Below are positions 8,662 through 17,016 of a stretch of 64,000 bases of DNA, piece after piece (position 1 is the first letter of the stretch; every line of letters starts with the position of its first letter). Below the pieces are notes generated by a model. The model saw only the letters and a list, made by a program, of their open reading frames with translations. It made no database searches and was not told the DNA's origin. The translations under genes and the position numbers were made by a program. Source of the stretch: CBDFFW01 sp965246945 (GTDB taxonomy: Bacteria; Pseudomonadota; Alphaproteobacteria; UBA11073); assembly GCA_965246945.1 (NCBI GenBank), contig CBDFFW010000001.1:124001-188000 (forward strand), in the 5' to 3' direction.

Positions 8662-8676
8662 CGCCGTTTCCGACCA
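8662..8676 (+). repeat. attR-like imperfect repeat of tRNA-Pro end
   Basis: CGCCGTTTCCGACCA differs from the tRNA 3' end by a single inserted T. It sits about 630 bases from the tRNA and beyond the integrase fragment, consistent with the far end of a decayed and shortened island. Confidence 0.45.
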
Positions 8677-8681
8677 ACTCT

Positions 8682-8855
8682 TTAGGCTGTGCAGGTAATG
8701 TTGAGATTATTGGCATCTGCTTCTGTTACTAAGCCCTGGGCTATTTTTGCTTTTAATAGGGTTTCAAGGGCTTCGATGTCATGATTGTTGTGCGCTTCGT
8801 TAATCAGCGCTTCTATCGTTGGTGGTAATTCAATTTCATATACTAGCATATTCAT
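8682..8855 (-). CDS. Small hypothetical protein (57 aa)
   Basis: A 57-residue reading frame starts at ATG 8855 (an ATG two codons on, at 8849, is the alternative) and reads MNMLVYEIELPPTIEALINE before an acidic, helix-prone middle and the end ADANNLNITCTA. The alternating hydrophobic and acidic pattern looks like a genuine small folded protein, possibly antitoxin-like, but I do not recognise it. It ends just inside the far repeat of the tRNA-Pro island remnant. The region from 8856 to 9022 beyond it contains nothing I can name. Confidence 0.4.
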   Translation of the reverse strand: MNMLVYEIELPPTIEALINEAHNNHDIEALETLLKAKIAQGLVTEADANNLNITCTA

Positions 8856-9022
8856 CTCTGCGGTTTGGTAAGAATGTCAAAATTAAAATCTAATGCAAGT
8901 GCCAAATAATTATTAAATCAGCTGTTAAGCTTTTGGTAAGGTATTTGGTTATTCCAGGTTGCATCCAAATACGCAATTAAATCTGGCGTGGATACAATCT
9001 GGATAACTATAAGTTGAAACGG

Positions 9023-10594
9023 CTATTTGCCTAGTAGCATAAACAATCCTGGCACTTCATGCCCCATATAAGAACGCACAGTATCTTGTTTAATACTTAA
9101 CACTTGTAAGCCAGTATCGGCAGCTAATTTGCACAGATAGCTTTCTTTATGCGCATAGCGGGCAGTGGGCAAAATGGCATAATGCGGATGCGGATCGCTT
9201 TCCGGCAAGGCATCGCAACTAAACGCGAACAGACCTTTAGCCACCAATGCCTGGCCAATGCCGTTAAAGACATCACCCAAATCACCGATGAAAGTAAAAA
9301 CATCGGCGGCAAAAGCGATATCGTAACTGGCTGGTTCGGCTTTGGTTAAAAACTCGCCCAAATCCGATTTATGCAAAGCGGCATAAAGTTTCTTTTCTTC
9401 GGCCCGTTGTAGCAATTTGCTGGATAAATCCACCCCTTCCAAGCGCAAAGCGATATGCCGCAGCAACAAACCATTCAAACCGGTGCCGCACCCCAAATCC
9501 AAAATCCGGTTGGCTGCAGCCGTCACATCCCGCACGGTTTTTGCTTCCGGTGATTTTAACATATTCACCAAAATACCTGGGGCGCGATGCTGCTGGTTTT
9601 CTTCCAGGGCTTTTTCAAAGGCTTTATCAAAATGGGTATAGAGATCATTCACCAGTTTGATTGGTGTTTTGGCTGGCAGGGGCGCGGTTGCCGGTGCGGG
9701 TGCCACTGTTTCCTTTAAGAAAATTGCCGCTTCGACTTCGGCCCCGCCATTGGTGATAATTTCGCTGTATTGCTGGGCAGCGGCGGCATGATCCCCTTTG
9801 GCTTGCAAAAACTGGCCGTAATGGCGGCGCAATTCTTCATGCTCCGGCGCATAGACCATGCCTTTTAAATAAGCCTGTTCAGCCTCATCATACATATTGC
9901 GGCGTTGCAATTCGCGCGCCAAGGCGTGATGCGCTGCGACATAATTCGGTTTTAGGCGCAAGGCTTCTTCAAATAATTCAACTGCCGCATCATATTCTTC
10001 AGCGCCCGCCATGGCCATGCCAAGTTTATAGGCATATTCTGGATTATGCGGCATGACCTGATACGCGCGCGCATGATATAAAACGGCTTCATCAAACATG
10101 CCATCTGATTGCAAAATACTGCCAAGGGCATCGGCCAATTCCGGATTTTGCGGATCGCTGCGATGCGCCCGCGCATAGGCTTCAACTGCGCTGATCTGTT
10201 CGCCCAATGACAGCCGTAAATCGCCTAAGCGGCGATGCAATTCCGAATCTTGCGGAAATTTACTGGTGGCAATTTCCAAATGTTTTTTTAATTCTTCACT
10301 ACGCTGCTGTTCGATTAATAAATCTGCTAAGCGGACATAAGCGCCAGGCCCATTGGGGGCGGCAATCATGGCCTGCCGAAAGGCTTTTTCAGCACCGGCA
10401 ATATCACCAATCAGCCATTTGGCATCGCCTTCGGCCACCTGCCGCCAATCTAAATTATCGTAATTAAAGCTGACGCCTTTTAACATTTCCAACGCTGCTT
10501 CGGCAGCTTGTTTGGCAATATCCAACTGGCCGGCGGCATGTGCACGGCGGCCTTCGCCAACTTTTTGGGCAATGGCGGTAATTTGTTCTGACAT
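9023..10594 (-). CDS. TPR-repeat protein with C-terminal SAM methyltransferase domain
   Basis: The 523 residues divide into a TPR array (about 15-285, with units such as AYVRLADLLIEQQRSEEL, LADALGSILQSDGMFDEA and YAYKLGMAMAGAEEYDAA), a short Pro/Ala linker (about 297-315), and a class I methyltransferase domain (about 345-523). The latter has motif I RILDLGCGTGLNGLLL near residue 365, then LEGVDLSSKLL and FAADVFTFIGDL. This architecture matches the group described as predicted methyltransferases with TPR repeats (COG4976). The substrate is unknown. Its place two genes from flagellin and beside another TPR-enzyme fusion suggests a role in modifying flagellin or its glycan, which is inference. 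The 182-base region after its start holds no feature I can name. Confidence 0.7.
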   Translation of the reverse strand: MSEQITAIAQKVGEGRRAHAAGQLDIAKQAAEAALEMLKGVSFNYDNLDWRQVAEGDAKWLIGDIAGAEKAFRQAMIAAPNGPGAYVRLADLLIEQQRSEELKKHLEIATSKFPQDSELHRRLGDLRLSLGEQISAVEAYARAHRSDPQNPELADALGSILQSDGMFDEAVLYHARAYQVMPHNPEYAYKLGMAMAGAEEYDAAVELFEEALRLKPNYVAAHHALARELQRRNMYDEAEQAYLKGMVYAPEHEELRRHYGQFLQAKGDHAAAAQQYSEIITNGGAEVEAAIFLKETVAPAPATAPLPAKTPIKLVNDLYTHFDKAFEKALEENQQHRAPGILVNMLKSPEAKTVRDVTAAANRILDLGCGTGLNGLLLRHIALRLEGVDLSSKLLQRAEEKKLYAALHKSDLGEFLTKAEPASYDIAFAADVFTFIGDLGDVFNGIGQALVAKGLFAFSCDALPESDPHPHYAILPTARYAHKESYLCKLAADTGLQVLSIKQDTVRSYMGHEVPGLFMLLGK

Positions 10595-10776
10595 TTCGGG
10601 CTTCTCCGTCCTGTAATTGAGCTTATGAGCAATAACCTGCTTTAGGTATTTTGGCTAGTGGTGATTGTTTGCAAGTATTTGCATTAAGGACACTACCAAT
10701 ACATAAAAGTTATATTTAGTTTGTTTATAACCTGCATGGTAGCGGGAATATTCTAAATGATGAAAAAGAGCCGATC

Positions 10777-11796
10777 ATGACAAATATATTTCCGACCTTC
10801 CGCGACCTTCTTTTCGCATTTGAAGGAAACGACACATGCTCACCAAAGGCGGCGCACCTCCTTGATTATTTCCATCTTTGTTTGCCCAACCCCCGAACCC
10901 GTGCTGGGTATCAGCGAACCGCTTTGCAGTTCTGTCAGTGGGCCAAAGCGAGGGGATTAACTAGCGTTCGCGCCGTTCAGCCCGCCGATATTGCGGCCTT
11001 TATCACCGAGCGACGCGCACACGTCACGGATACAACAGCGGCAAGTGAGCTAACGGCTTTGCGTGGCTGGTTTCAGCATCTTGCGACCGAGGGGCATTTG
11101 CCCTTTAGCCCTGCGGCAAGCGTTAAAGGGCCAAGCGGAACCCGAACCGAAAACAAAGCCATTGGCCTAACCGATAAAGAAGTTGCTGCTCTTTTTAACA
11201 GCATAGAAACTAACACCTTAAAGGGTTTGCGCGACCGGGCCATGATTGGCCTTATGCTTTATACAGGTTGCCGCGTTGGAGCCGTATGCGCGATGCAGGT
11301 GCAGGACTTTTACGGCGAAGCAGGTCATTTTTATGTGAGCCTACATGATAAAGAGGGCAGGAACGGCGAAGGCCGTACTGTGGCGATTTCGCATAAAGCG
11401 GCGGGCTATCTTTCCACTTGGCTTGACGCGGCAGGAATCGCCAGTGAGCCAGAAACCCCTTTGTTTCGTTCCATGCCGATCCATTTGCGAAATAAGCCGT
11501 GTCAGCTTACCGAAAACCCAACGCTTATTCAAGATGCTTGGTTCATGGTAAAAGCCCGCTGCCAAAAGGCAGGGCTGGGCCGTGGTTTTACCAATCAGAG
11601 TTTTCGGGTGACGGCGATTAGCAAACTGCTTGAAAGCGGGGCAACGCTTGGCGAAGTACAGCAAATCGCCGGACACGTAGACGCTCGCACGGCGGCCTTT
11701 TATGACCGCCGCAGCCAAATGGCGACCGCTGATCTGATGGAGCGCATCAACTACGAGAAACCAGCGCAGCGTTTGCGTAAACGGGAACCTGCATAA
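10777..11796 (+). CDS. Tyrosine recombinase / phage-type integrase
   Basis: A 339-residue site-specific recombinase. The N-terminal SAM-like core-binding domain (about 25-115, with TRAGYQRTALQFCQWAKARG) is followed by the catalytic domain (about 130-330). The first active-site Arg is in TGCRVGAV, the second Arg in NQSFRVTAISKLLESG, the second His in QQIAGHVDARTA and the nucleophile in AFYDRRS. The first His of the usual H-x-x-R is replaced by Gln. The gene uses CTT leucine codons and C/G-ending codons more than its neighbours, and lies alone between two minus-strand genes, which suggests recent acquisition. No matching attachment repeats were found by eye. A candidate start context AAAGAG precedes the ATG. 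Confidence 0.88.
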   Translation: MTNIFPTFRDLLFAFEGNDTCSPKAAHLLDYFHLCLPNPRTRAGYQRTALQFCQWAKARGLTSVRAVQPADIAAFITERRAHVTDTTAASELTALRGWFQHLATEGHLPFSPAASVKGPSGTRTENKAIGLTDKEVAALFNSIETNTLKGLRDRAMIGLMLYTGCRVGAVCAMQVQDFYGEAGHFYVSLHDKEGRNGEGRTVAISHKAAGYLSTWLDAAGIASEPETPLFRSMPIHLRNKPCQLTENPTLIQDAWFMVKARCQKAGLGRGFTNQSFRVTAISKLLESGATLGEVQQIAGHVDARTAAFYDRRSQMATADLMERINYEKPAQRLRKREPA

Positions 11797-11849
11797 TCGG
11801 TGCAGCTAGACATTATATCTAATAATATATTTTCTATACCAATTATTTT

Positions 11850-13859
11850 TTAATTGGGCTGCCTGCACCAGTCCTGCCACATGTAGCGAAATGCGGCAGC
11901 GATGTTTTCAGTAAAACGTTCCCGATTACATAATGGGCTGTCCCACATTTGTTGGCGCAAGGTGCGGCGATATTCGGCGATGCGCGCGCGGTCATGGGCC
12001 AGGGCCACAACTTTTTGCACATAATCTTGCGCGTCGCTGGCGACCAATTCATCCAACCCAATATTTTTGAGATAGGTTAGTGAATGGCGCGCCGGAAAAA
12101 TATCGCCTGGCAAAGTAATAACCGGTACGCCCATCCATAACGCTTCCAGCGTGGTAGTGCTGCCGGTATATGGGAATGGGTCAAGCGCAATATCTACTTC
12201 GTTATATTTATTCATCAAATCGCGGTGCGGTGCTTGATTTTCAAAATACAATTGATCCGGATTGTTTAATCCCGCAGTAATGAAATGCGCCCGGAATAAT
12301 TTGCTGGTATCCGTTTCGCCAAAGCCAATAAATTTTAACAGTAATTTTGCATTGGGCACTGCATTTAAAATCTGCACCCATAATTCAATACAACGGGGAC
12401 TGATTTTAGCCGGTTTATTAAAGCAACCAAAAGTGATGTAACTATTGGTTTCGCACGGGGTTGGCCCAATGGCCGGGCTATCGGTGGGCGGGGTGAAGCA
12501 GATAAAGGCATCCGGCATTTCGTAAATGCGTTCTGAATAATAGGGTTGATGCGCGGCCGGCGTTTGCCATTTATCCCCGATCAGCCAATCAATGGCGCGC
12601 AGGCCAGTGGTGGCCATGTAACCGGCCCAGGTAACTTGGACCGGGGCCGGTTTAATGGTAAACACGCCCAAACGGTTACGATCATTATGACCGGTGAGAT
12701 CGACCAAAATATCGATGCCATCTTGCTGGATCAGATTGGCCAATTCACGGTCACCGGTTGACCAAACCTTGCGCCAATTGCCCTGTACCGCACTCATAAA
12801 CCGCGCTGTGAGTAAGTCGCTATCATATTGCATGGCATATAAAAAAACTTCGCAATCAGTGCGCTTGGCCAAATCTTCAATCGTGCGAATGGTGAACCAG
12901 CCCACGGGATGACCGCGGAAATCGCCTGATACAAAACCCAATTTTAATTTTTTTTGTGGATCAGGTGTATTGGTAAAATGAGCATCTTGCGGTACATGTT
13001 TGGCTGCAAACATTTCATACCATTCATCATGCAGGGCTTTTACTTCGGCAATCGTGGTGCCGTCTTTGTGCAATTCGCCAAACAGCAAATTACTAAATGC
13101 TTCAAAGAAAAATGGGTCAACCTGCAGCGCTCGGCGAAAATGATGCACTGCTTCTACATGCCGCGCCTGTGCTGAATATATCACCCCTAAATTATTATGG
13201 GCACCGGCATATTCTTCTTTAAGTGCCAGGGCCCGCTTTAAAGATGCTTCCGCCCCATCCAGGCGGCCTAACTTACTGAGACAAAGCGATAGATTGGCAT
13301 GCACTTCGGCGCGCTCATCATCCAATTTGATCGCTTCTAAAAACGCATTGGCGGCTTCGATATTTTTACCGACATCGGATAAGGCAATGCCCATATTATT
13401 CCAGGCTTCTAAATTATCGGGATAATCTTTTAACAAAGCGCGGAACTTATCAATCGAATGGCCGACATCGCCGTGAATACGTACTAAAGTGGCATGCAGC
13501 AACCGTGCCTCGGGAAAGTCTGGCTGTAATTCGAGCGCTTTAACACAATATTCCAACGCTTCATGCTGCATGCCCATAAAATGATAAGCGGTGGCGAGAT
13601 TATAATTGGTCGAAACATCATCGGGCTTTATTGTCAGGGCTTGCTGTAGATAGCCGATCGCTTCTTGATGGCGGCCTAAACCGCCCAGGGCTTGGGCCAT
13701 ATTGTTGAGAATATCAAGGGCTTGCGGCTGTTGGGTTAGAATCTGCTGATAAATTGGCAGGGCTTTGGTGTAATCCTGATCATAAGTAGCTTGCAATGCT
13801 TGCAGCCGCATATCCTGAATTTCTGCTTCGGAAAAGGGTGCGGGTTGCAAATCAGCCAT
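11850..13859 (-). CDS. TPR-GT41 glycosyltransferase, FlmG-like (probable flagellin glycosyltransferase)
   Basis: The 669-residue protein has an N-terminal TPR domain (about 20-270; NNMAQALGGLGRHQEAIGYL, AWNNMGIALSDVGKNIEAA, AHNNLGVIYSAQARHVEAV) and a C-terminal O-GlcNAc-transferase-like GT41 domain (about 295-660). The GT41 domain is marked by KLGFVSGDFRGHPVGWF, DILVDLTGHNDRNRLGVF, FGCFNKPAKISPRCIELW and DPFPYTGSTTTLEALWMGVP. In Caulobacter, FlmG has this layout and transfers a nonulosonic sugar to flagellins. Here the gene is divergent from flagellin across 202 bases, which supports the same job. No sugar-nucleotide synthesis genes are visible in the window, so the donor is unknown. Confidence 0.8.
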   Translation of the reverse strand: MADLQPAPFSEAEIQDMRLQALQATYDQDYTKALPIYQQILTQQPQALDILNNMAQALGGLGRHQEAIGYLQQALTIKPDDVSTNYNLATAYHFMGMQHEALEYCVKALELQPDFPEARLLHATLVRIHGDVGHSIDKFRALLKDYPDNLEAWNNMGIALSDVGKNIEAANAFLEAIKLDDERAEVHANLSLCLSKLGRLDGAEASLKRALALKEEYAGAHNNLGVIYSAQARHVEAVHHFRRALQVDPFFFEAFSNLLFGELHKDGTTIAEVKALHDEWYEMFAAKHVPQDAHFTNTPDPQKKLKLGFVSGDFRGHPVGWFTIRTIEDLAKRTDCEVFLYAMQYDSDLLTARFMSAVQGNWRKVWSTGDRELANLIQQDGIDILVDLTGHNDRNRLGVFTIKPAPVQVTWAGYMATTGLRAIDWLIGDKWQTPAAHQPYYSERIYEMPDAFICFTPPTDSPAIGPTPCETNSYITFGCFNKPAKISPRCIELWVQILNAVPNAKLLLKFIGFGETDTSKLFRAHFITAGLNNPDQLYFENQAPHRDLMNKYNEVDIALDPFPYTGSTTTLEALWMGVPVITLPGDIFPARHSLTYLKNIGLDELVASDAQDYVQKVVALAHDRARIAEYRRTLRQQMWDSPLCNRERFTENIAAAFRYMWQDWCRQPN

Positions 13860-13980
13860 AATGCTGGCTTACCGTGCTTTGCCCCAGATCGTCCAGCTTG
13901 GAACACCATCGGCTATTTTAACTAAATTTAGCGAAAATTGCATATGAAGATTCGGTGAATTCGAAATTAACGAAGGTATC

Positions 13981-14008
13981 TTAACAGATCGTTAAGAATC
14001 TGTATGAT
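13981..14008 (+). promoter_or_regulatory. Candidate flagellin promoter overlapping an AACAGATCGTTAA motif
   Basis: TTAACA (13981-13986) and TATGAT (14003-14008) are separated by 16 bases and lie about 53 bases before the flagellin ATG, so they could form a sigma-70-type promoter. The motif AACAGATCGTTAA (13983-13995) overlaps the -35 box and recurs almost exactly upstream of flbT. An inverted repeat ACAGAT...ATCTGT spans 13984-14003. Function is inferred. Confidence 0.4.
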
Positions 14009-14061
14009 ATGGTAAGCATTGTCCAAGAAAGGACAGTCAACTTATCCTAGGAGAATTCCAA

Positions 14062-14898
14062 ATGGCTTTATCATCAATCAACACCAACACTGCAGCACTC
14101 ATTGCGCTGCAAGGTTTAAATAACACCAACAATGCGCTAAACACGGTTACCAAACGTATCAATACTGGTTACAATGTTAACGACGCTTTCGACGACTCTG
14201 CAGTATTTTCGGTAGCCCAAGGGCTGCGCAGCGATGTCAAAGCTCTCGAAACAGTAACTAGTCAGCTATCTAGTGTAACTGGCTTACTGCAAGTCGCCAA
14301 TACTGCGGCAACCAGTATTTCAGATGCAACTATTCGTTTGAGATCAACATTGACCAAACTGGCCGATGGAACAGTAACAGGCAGCACGCGGACAGATTAC
14401 GAAAATCAATACGCATCTATCCGTGATGAAATTCAAGGTTACATTTCAAATGCATCCTTCAATGGCATCAACCTGTTAAATTCCAGCACCAGCATCAACG
14501 TTATTTCTAACCTATCCGGTGGTACCATTACCGTTACTGCACAGGACTTAACTGGCTCTAGTTCAGTATTGGGTTATTTGTCTTCTTCTGCGCCAAGTGG
14601 TGCATCAGCGGCATTGGCTTTCTTAGATGCCACTTCTGGTGCTTTCTACAGCGCACAGAGATCATTAAGCTCAGTTCTAAGCAATATTGGTACAGCTAAC
14701 ACACGGGTTACCAGTCAGGTAACTTACCTAAAAGCATATTCAGATGCGACTACAACTGGTTTGGGCGCACTTGTGGATGCCGATTTGGCGAAAGAAAGTG
14801 CGAAATTACAATCGCTGCAAATCAAACAGCAATTGGCGTCTCAAACTTTGGGTATTGCCAACCAACAATCTTCTATCTTGTTGTCTTTGTTCAAATAG
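14062..14898 (+). CDS. Flagellin
   Basis: Structural subunit of the flagellar filament. The 278 residues comprise the conserved N-terminal D0/D1 helices (MALSSINTNTAALIALQGLN, then KRINTGYNVNDAFDDSAVFSVAQGL) and the conserved C-terminal helices (DADLAKESAKLQSLQIKQQL, ending NQQSSILLSLFK), with only a small central domain rich in Ser and Thr. This short form is like the Caulobacter flagellins. An AGGAG ribosome-binding site precedes the ATG at the proper distance, and a strong terminator follows, so it is monocistronic. The Ser/Thr-rich centre offers sites for the neighbouring GT41 glycosyltransferase. Confidence 0.96.
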   Translation: MALSSINTNTAALIALQGLNNTNNALNTVTKRINTGYNVNDAFDDSAVFSVAQGLRSDVKALETVTSQLSSVTGLLQVANTAATSISDATIRLRSTLTKLADGTVTGSTRTDYENQYASIRDEIQGYISNASFNGINLLNSSTSINVISNLSGGTITVTAQDLTGSSSVLGYLSSSAPSGASAALAFLDATSGAFYSAQRSLSSVLSNIGTANTRVTSQVTYLKAYSDATTTGLGALVDADLAKESAKLQSLQIKQQLASQTLGIANQQSSILLSLFK

Positions 14899-14923
14899 AC
14901 TGCTGGGTAGTATTCCTTACCAT

Positions 14924-14956
14924 GCCCCAGATGGTTCGCCATTTGGGGCTTTATTT
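14924..14956 (+). terminator. Rho-independent terminator after flagellin
   Basis: An 11-bp stem with one mismatch (GCCCCAGATGG / CCATTTGGGGC, 14924-14949) closed by a TTCG tetraloop is followed by a T-rich run. It begins 25 bases after the flagellin stop, as expected for a highly expressed single-gene transcript. Confidence 0.92.
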
Positions 14957-14981
14957 TAGTCATGACCGTGACACGATCTAG

Positions 14982-14994
14982 AACAGATTGTTAA
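14982..14994 (+). promoter_or_regulatory. AACAGATTGTTAA motif upstream of flbT
   Basis: The 13 bases match the motif at 13983-13995 before flagellin in 12 positions. It ends 24 bases before the flbT ATG. A shared operator or activator site for the two flagellar genes is inferred from the repetition alone. Confidence 0.35.
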
Positions 14995-15018
14995 ACTCAT
15001 TATTTTGGGGAGGGCAGA

Positions 15019-15465
15019 ATGCCTTTAAAAATCGAACTTAAACCAGGTGAACGGGCCATTTTAAATGGGGCTGTAATTGAAGGTGCCAGCGATGGCCGCA
15101 CCGAATTTGTGGTGCTTAACCGCGCCAGCATTATGCGCCAGCGGCATATTCTGCAGGAAGAAGATGCCAATACACCAGTTAAACGTTTGTATTTCAGTCT
15201 GCAAATTTTGTATATTGAACCGCAGCAGCGCACTTTAAACCAAGAACGCTTTAACCGCTTTTTCAAAGACTTAGAAGAAACATTCACCCTGCCAACCGTG
15301 CGTTTTGCGCTTGAACAAATTGACGTTTTAATACAGCAAGAAGCCTATTACGAGGCGTTAAAAATTTGCCGCGTGATGATTGAAATAGAAGAAAAATTAT
15401 TAAATTTAGATTTATCGAGCCGTTTGGACATGCCGCCATTTGAACCCGAATTTGAGACCATTTAA
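15019..15465 (+). CDS. flbT: Flagellin mRNA regulator FlbT
   Basis: FlbT acts post-transcriptionally on flagellin mRNA in alphaproteobacteria, repressing or stabilising it according to hook assembly. The 148-residue protein has the family features: MPLKIELKPGERAILNGAVI at the start, then VVLNRASIMRQRHIL, a central KRLYFSLQILYIEP strand pair, and the C-terminal helices EAYYEALKICRVMIEIEEKLL. A GGGGAGGG sequence forms a strong ribosome-binding site. Its usual partner FlaF is not encoded next to it, which is unusual for this family. Confidence 0.93.
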   Translation: MPLKIELKPGERAILNGAVIEGASDGRTEFVVLNRASIMRQRHILQEEDANTPVKRLYFSLQILYIEPQQRTLNQERFNRFFKDLEETFTLPTVRFALEQIDVLIQQEAYYEALKICRVMIEIEEKLLNLDLSSRLDMPPFEPEFETI

Positions 15466-15500
15466 TTTTTTTCAATCAATTTGAGTTATTTTTCTAATTT

Positions 15501-15516
15501 TGGCCTGGTTCTTGCT
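15501..15516 (+). promoter_or_regulatory. Sigma-54-type promoter for flgK-flgL
   Basis: TGGCCTGGTTCTTGCT contains the -24 GG and -12 GC dinucleotides with the exact 10-base spacing and the flanking TGGC / TTGCT of the RpoN consensus. It lies 21 bases before the flgK ATG, placing the start of transcription just ahead of the GAGGG ribosome-binding site. In Caulobacter-type hierarchies late flagellar genes are RpoN-dependent, which agrees. Confidence 0.6.
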
Positions 15517-15536
15517 TTAATTAAAGCGAGGGTATT

Positions 15537-17012
15537 ATGGGCGTTAATGTAGATATTTTAACCATTGTGAATTCTGGCCTAAGAGCGTCTCAGAATCAGC
15601 TCAATGTGATTAGCCAAAACGTCGCAAATGCTTCAACCCCAGGTTATACTCGCAAAAAGTTACCCCAATTTTCTGCAACCGTAGTCGCTTCCGGCGCTGG
15701 GGTCAGCACCGGTATTGTACAGCGAACTGTTAATACCACGATTCAAAACAGTTTACTGCAGCAAGTCACTCAAACTTCTAAATACGACGTTCAGGAACAG
15801 TATTTAAATAGGCTGCAAACGCTGCAAGGCACACCTGATAGTGAACAATCTATCACAGCTGCGCTCAATAAATTGAAAAATGGTTTTGCCAGTCTTTCGG
15901 TTACGCCCAGCGATAGTTTAAGCCAAAGCCAAGTGGTAACTTATGCGCAGCAATATGCCAATCAAGTAAACCAGTTAAGTACTTCCATTCAAAGTATGCG
16001 TAACGACGCGCAAAACAATATGGCGGATATTGTTAATCAGGTGAATACTCAATTGACCGCAATTGCCACCTTGAATGCCCAAATTACCAATGTGAAAGCC
16101 AGCGGCCAGGATGCCACCAGTTTAGAAGATCAGCGCGATTTAAATATTCAGAATTTATCTCAAAATATGAATATTTCGACTTATAAAGCCGATAATACGA
16201 TCGTTGTGCAAACGGCCAATGGACAGGTATTGGCCGATACTGTCGCCTACCCAATTTCCTTTAATAAAGTAGATTTAAGCGCCACTACAACCGGCAACCC
16301 AATTACCTTAAACGGGGCCAATATCACCAGTTACATTACTGGCGGTAAACTAGGCGGTTTACTGGATCTGCGGGATAACAGTTTGCCAACTGCGCAAGCA
16401 AGGTTGGATGAAATGGCCGAACAAACCGCTGTGCGGTTTAACGAACAGGGTTTAAAATTATTCACCGATAAATCCGGTAATGTACCGTCTAGCACAGCCC
16501 CGACGAGTGCTCCACCGACCGGCTATCTTGGGTTTAGCGGCCTTATACAGGTTAACACTGCGGTGGTGAGCGATCCCAGCCTGCTGCAAAAAGGCACCAC
16601 GGGCGCGACATCCAATGCGGGGGATGTGACACTGATTAACAATGTGTTAGACTATACATTCGGTGCCAATAAGGATGCATCCAACACGCCACATGCCAGC
16701 TTTAATGCCACCAGTTTGGGGGCAGCGGCAAATTTAAGCAGTAACTTGCCGACCAATACAGATTTATTAACCTACAGCACGCAATTAATCAGCCGCCAAG
16801 CGCAAGAATATAGCGATACCAAAGGCAGTTTAACGACCAGCAAAAGTTATAGCGATGCGCTGCAAACCAAACTGGCCAATGACACGGGCGTGAATATCGA
16901 TGATGAAATGGCCAATATGTTGCTTTTTCAGCGGGCCTATCAGGCTTCAGCGCAGATGATATCCACAGTAAAAACGATGTTTGATCAACTGGCAGCGGCA
17001 ATCGGGAGATAA
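15537..17012 (+). CDS. flgK: Flagellar hook-associated protein 1 FlgK
   Basis: Joins the hook to the hook-filament junction. The 491-residue protein has the rod/hook-type N-terminal helix with the motif SGLRASQNQLNVISQNVANA followed by STPGYTRK, which is characteristic of FlgK. A coiled-coil helix (about 85-200) and variable middle domain follow. The C-terminal GVNIDDEMANMLLFQRAYQA and STVKTMFDQL match the FlgK end. It is preceded by a sigma-54-type promoter and GAGGG site and is followed by flgL after 4 bases. Confidence 0.96.
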   Translation: MGVNVDILTIVNSGLRASQNQLNVISQNVANASTPGYTRKKLPQFSATVVASGAGVSTGIVQRTVNTTIQNSLLQQVTQTSKYDVQEQYLNRLQTLQGTPDSEQSITAALNKLKNGFASLSVTPSDSLSQSQVVTYAQQYANQVNQLSTSIQSMRNDAQNNMADIVNQVNTQLTAIATLNAQITNVKASGQDATSLEDQRDLNIQNLSQNMNISTYKADNTIVVQTANGQVLADTVAYPISFNKVDLSATTTGNPITLNGANITSYITGGKLGGLLDLRDNSLPTAQARLDEMAEQTAVRFNEQGLKLFTDKSGNVPSSTAPTSAPPTGYLGFSGLIQVNTAVVSDPSLLQKGTTGATSNAGDVTLINNVLDYTFGANKDASNTPHASFNATSLGAAANLSSNLPTNTDLLTYSTQLISRQAQEYSDTKGSLTTSKSYSDALQTKLANDTGVNIDDEMANMLLFQRAYQASAQMISTVKTMFDQLAAAIGR

Positions 17013-17016
17013 ATAA

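Noticed and set aside
11341..11718. 125-residue minus-strand frame inside the tyrosine recombinase
   Set aside because: It is antisense to a well-supported gene with catalytic motifs and has no recognisable domain.
11839..11857. CCAATT...AATTGG inverted repeat after the recombinase
   Set aside because: AT-rich, short stem with no T run on the appropriate strand; overlaps the end of the glycosyltransferase gene, so a terminator claim is not supported.
13898..13913. Possible RpoN site TTGGAACACCATCGGC upstream of flagellin
   Set aside because: Spacing fits GG-N10-GC, but the flanking bases match poorly and it would leave a leader of over 130 bases; not listed as a feature.
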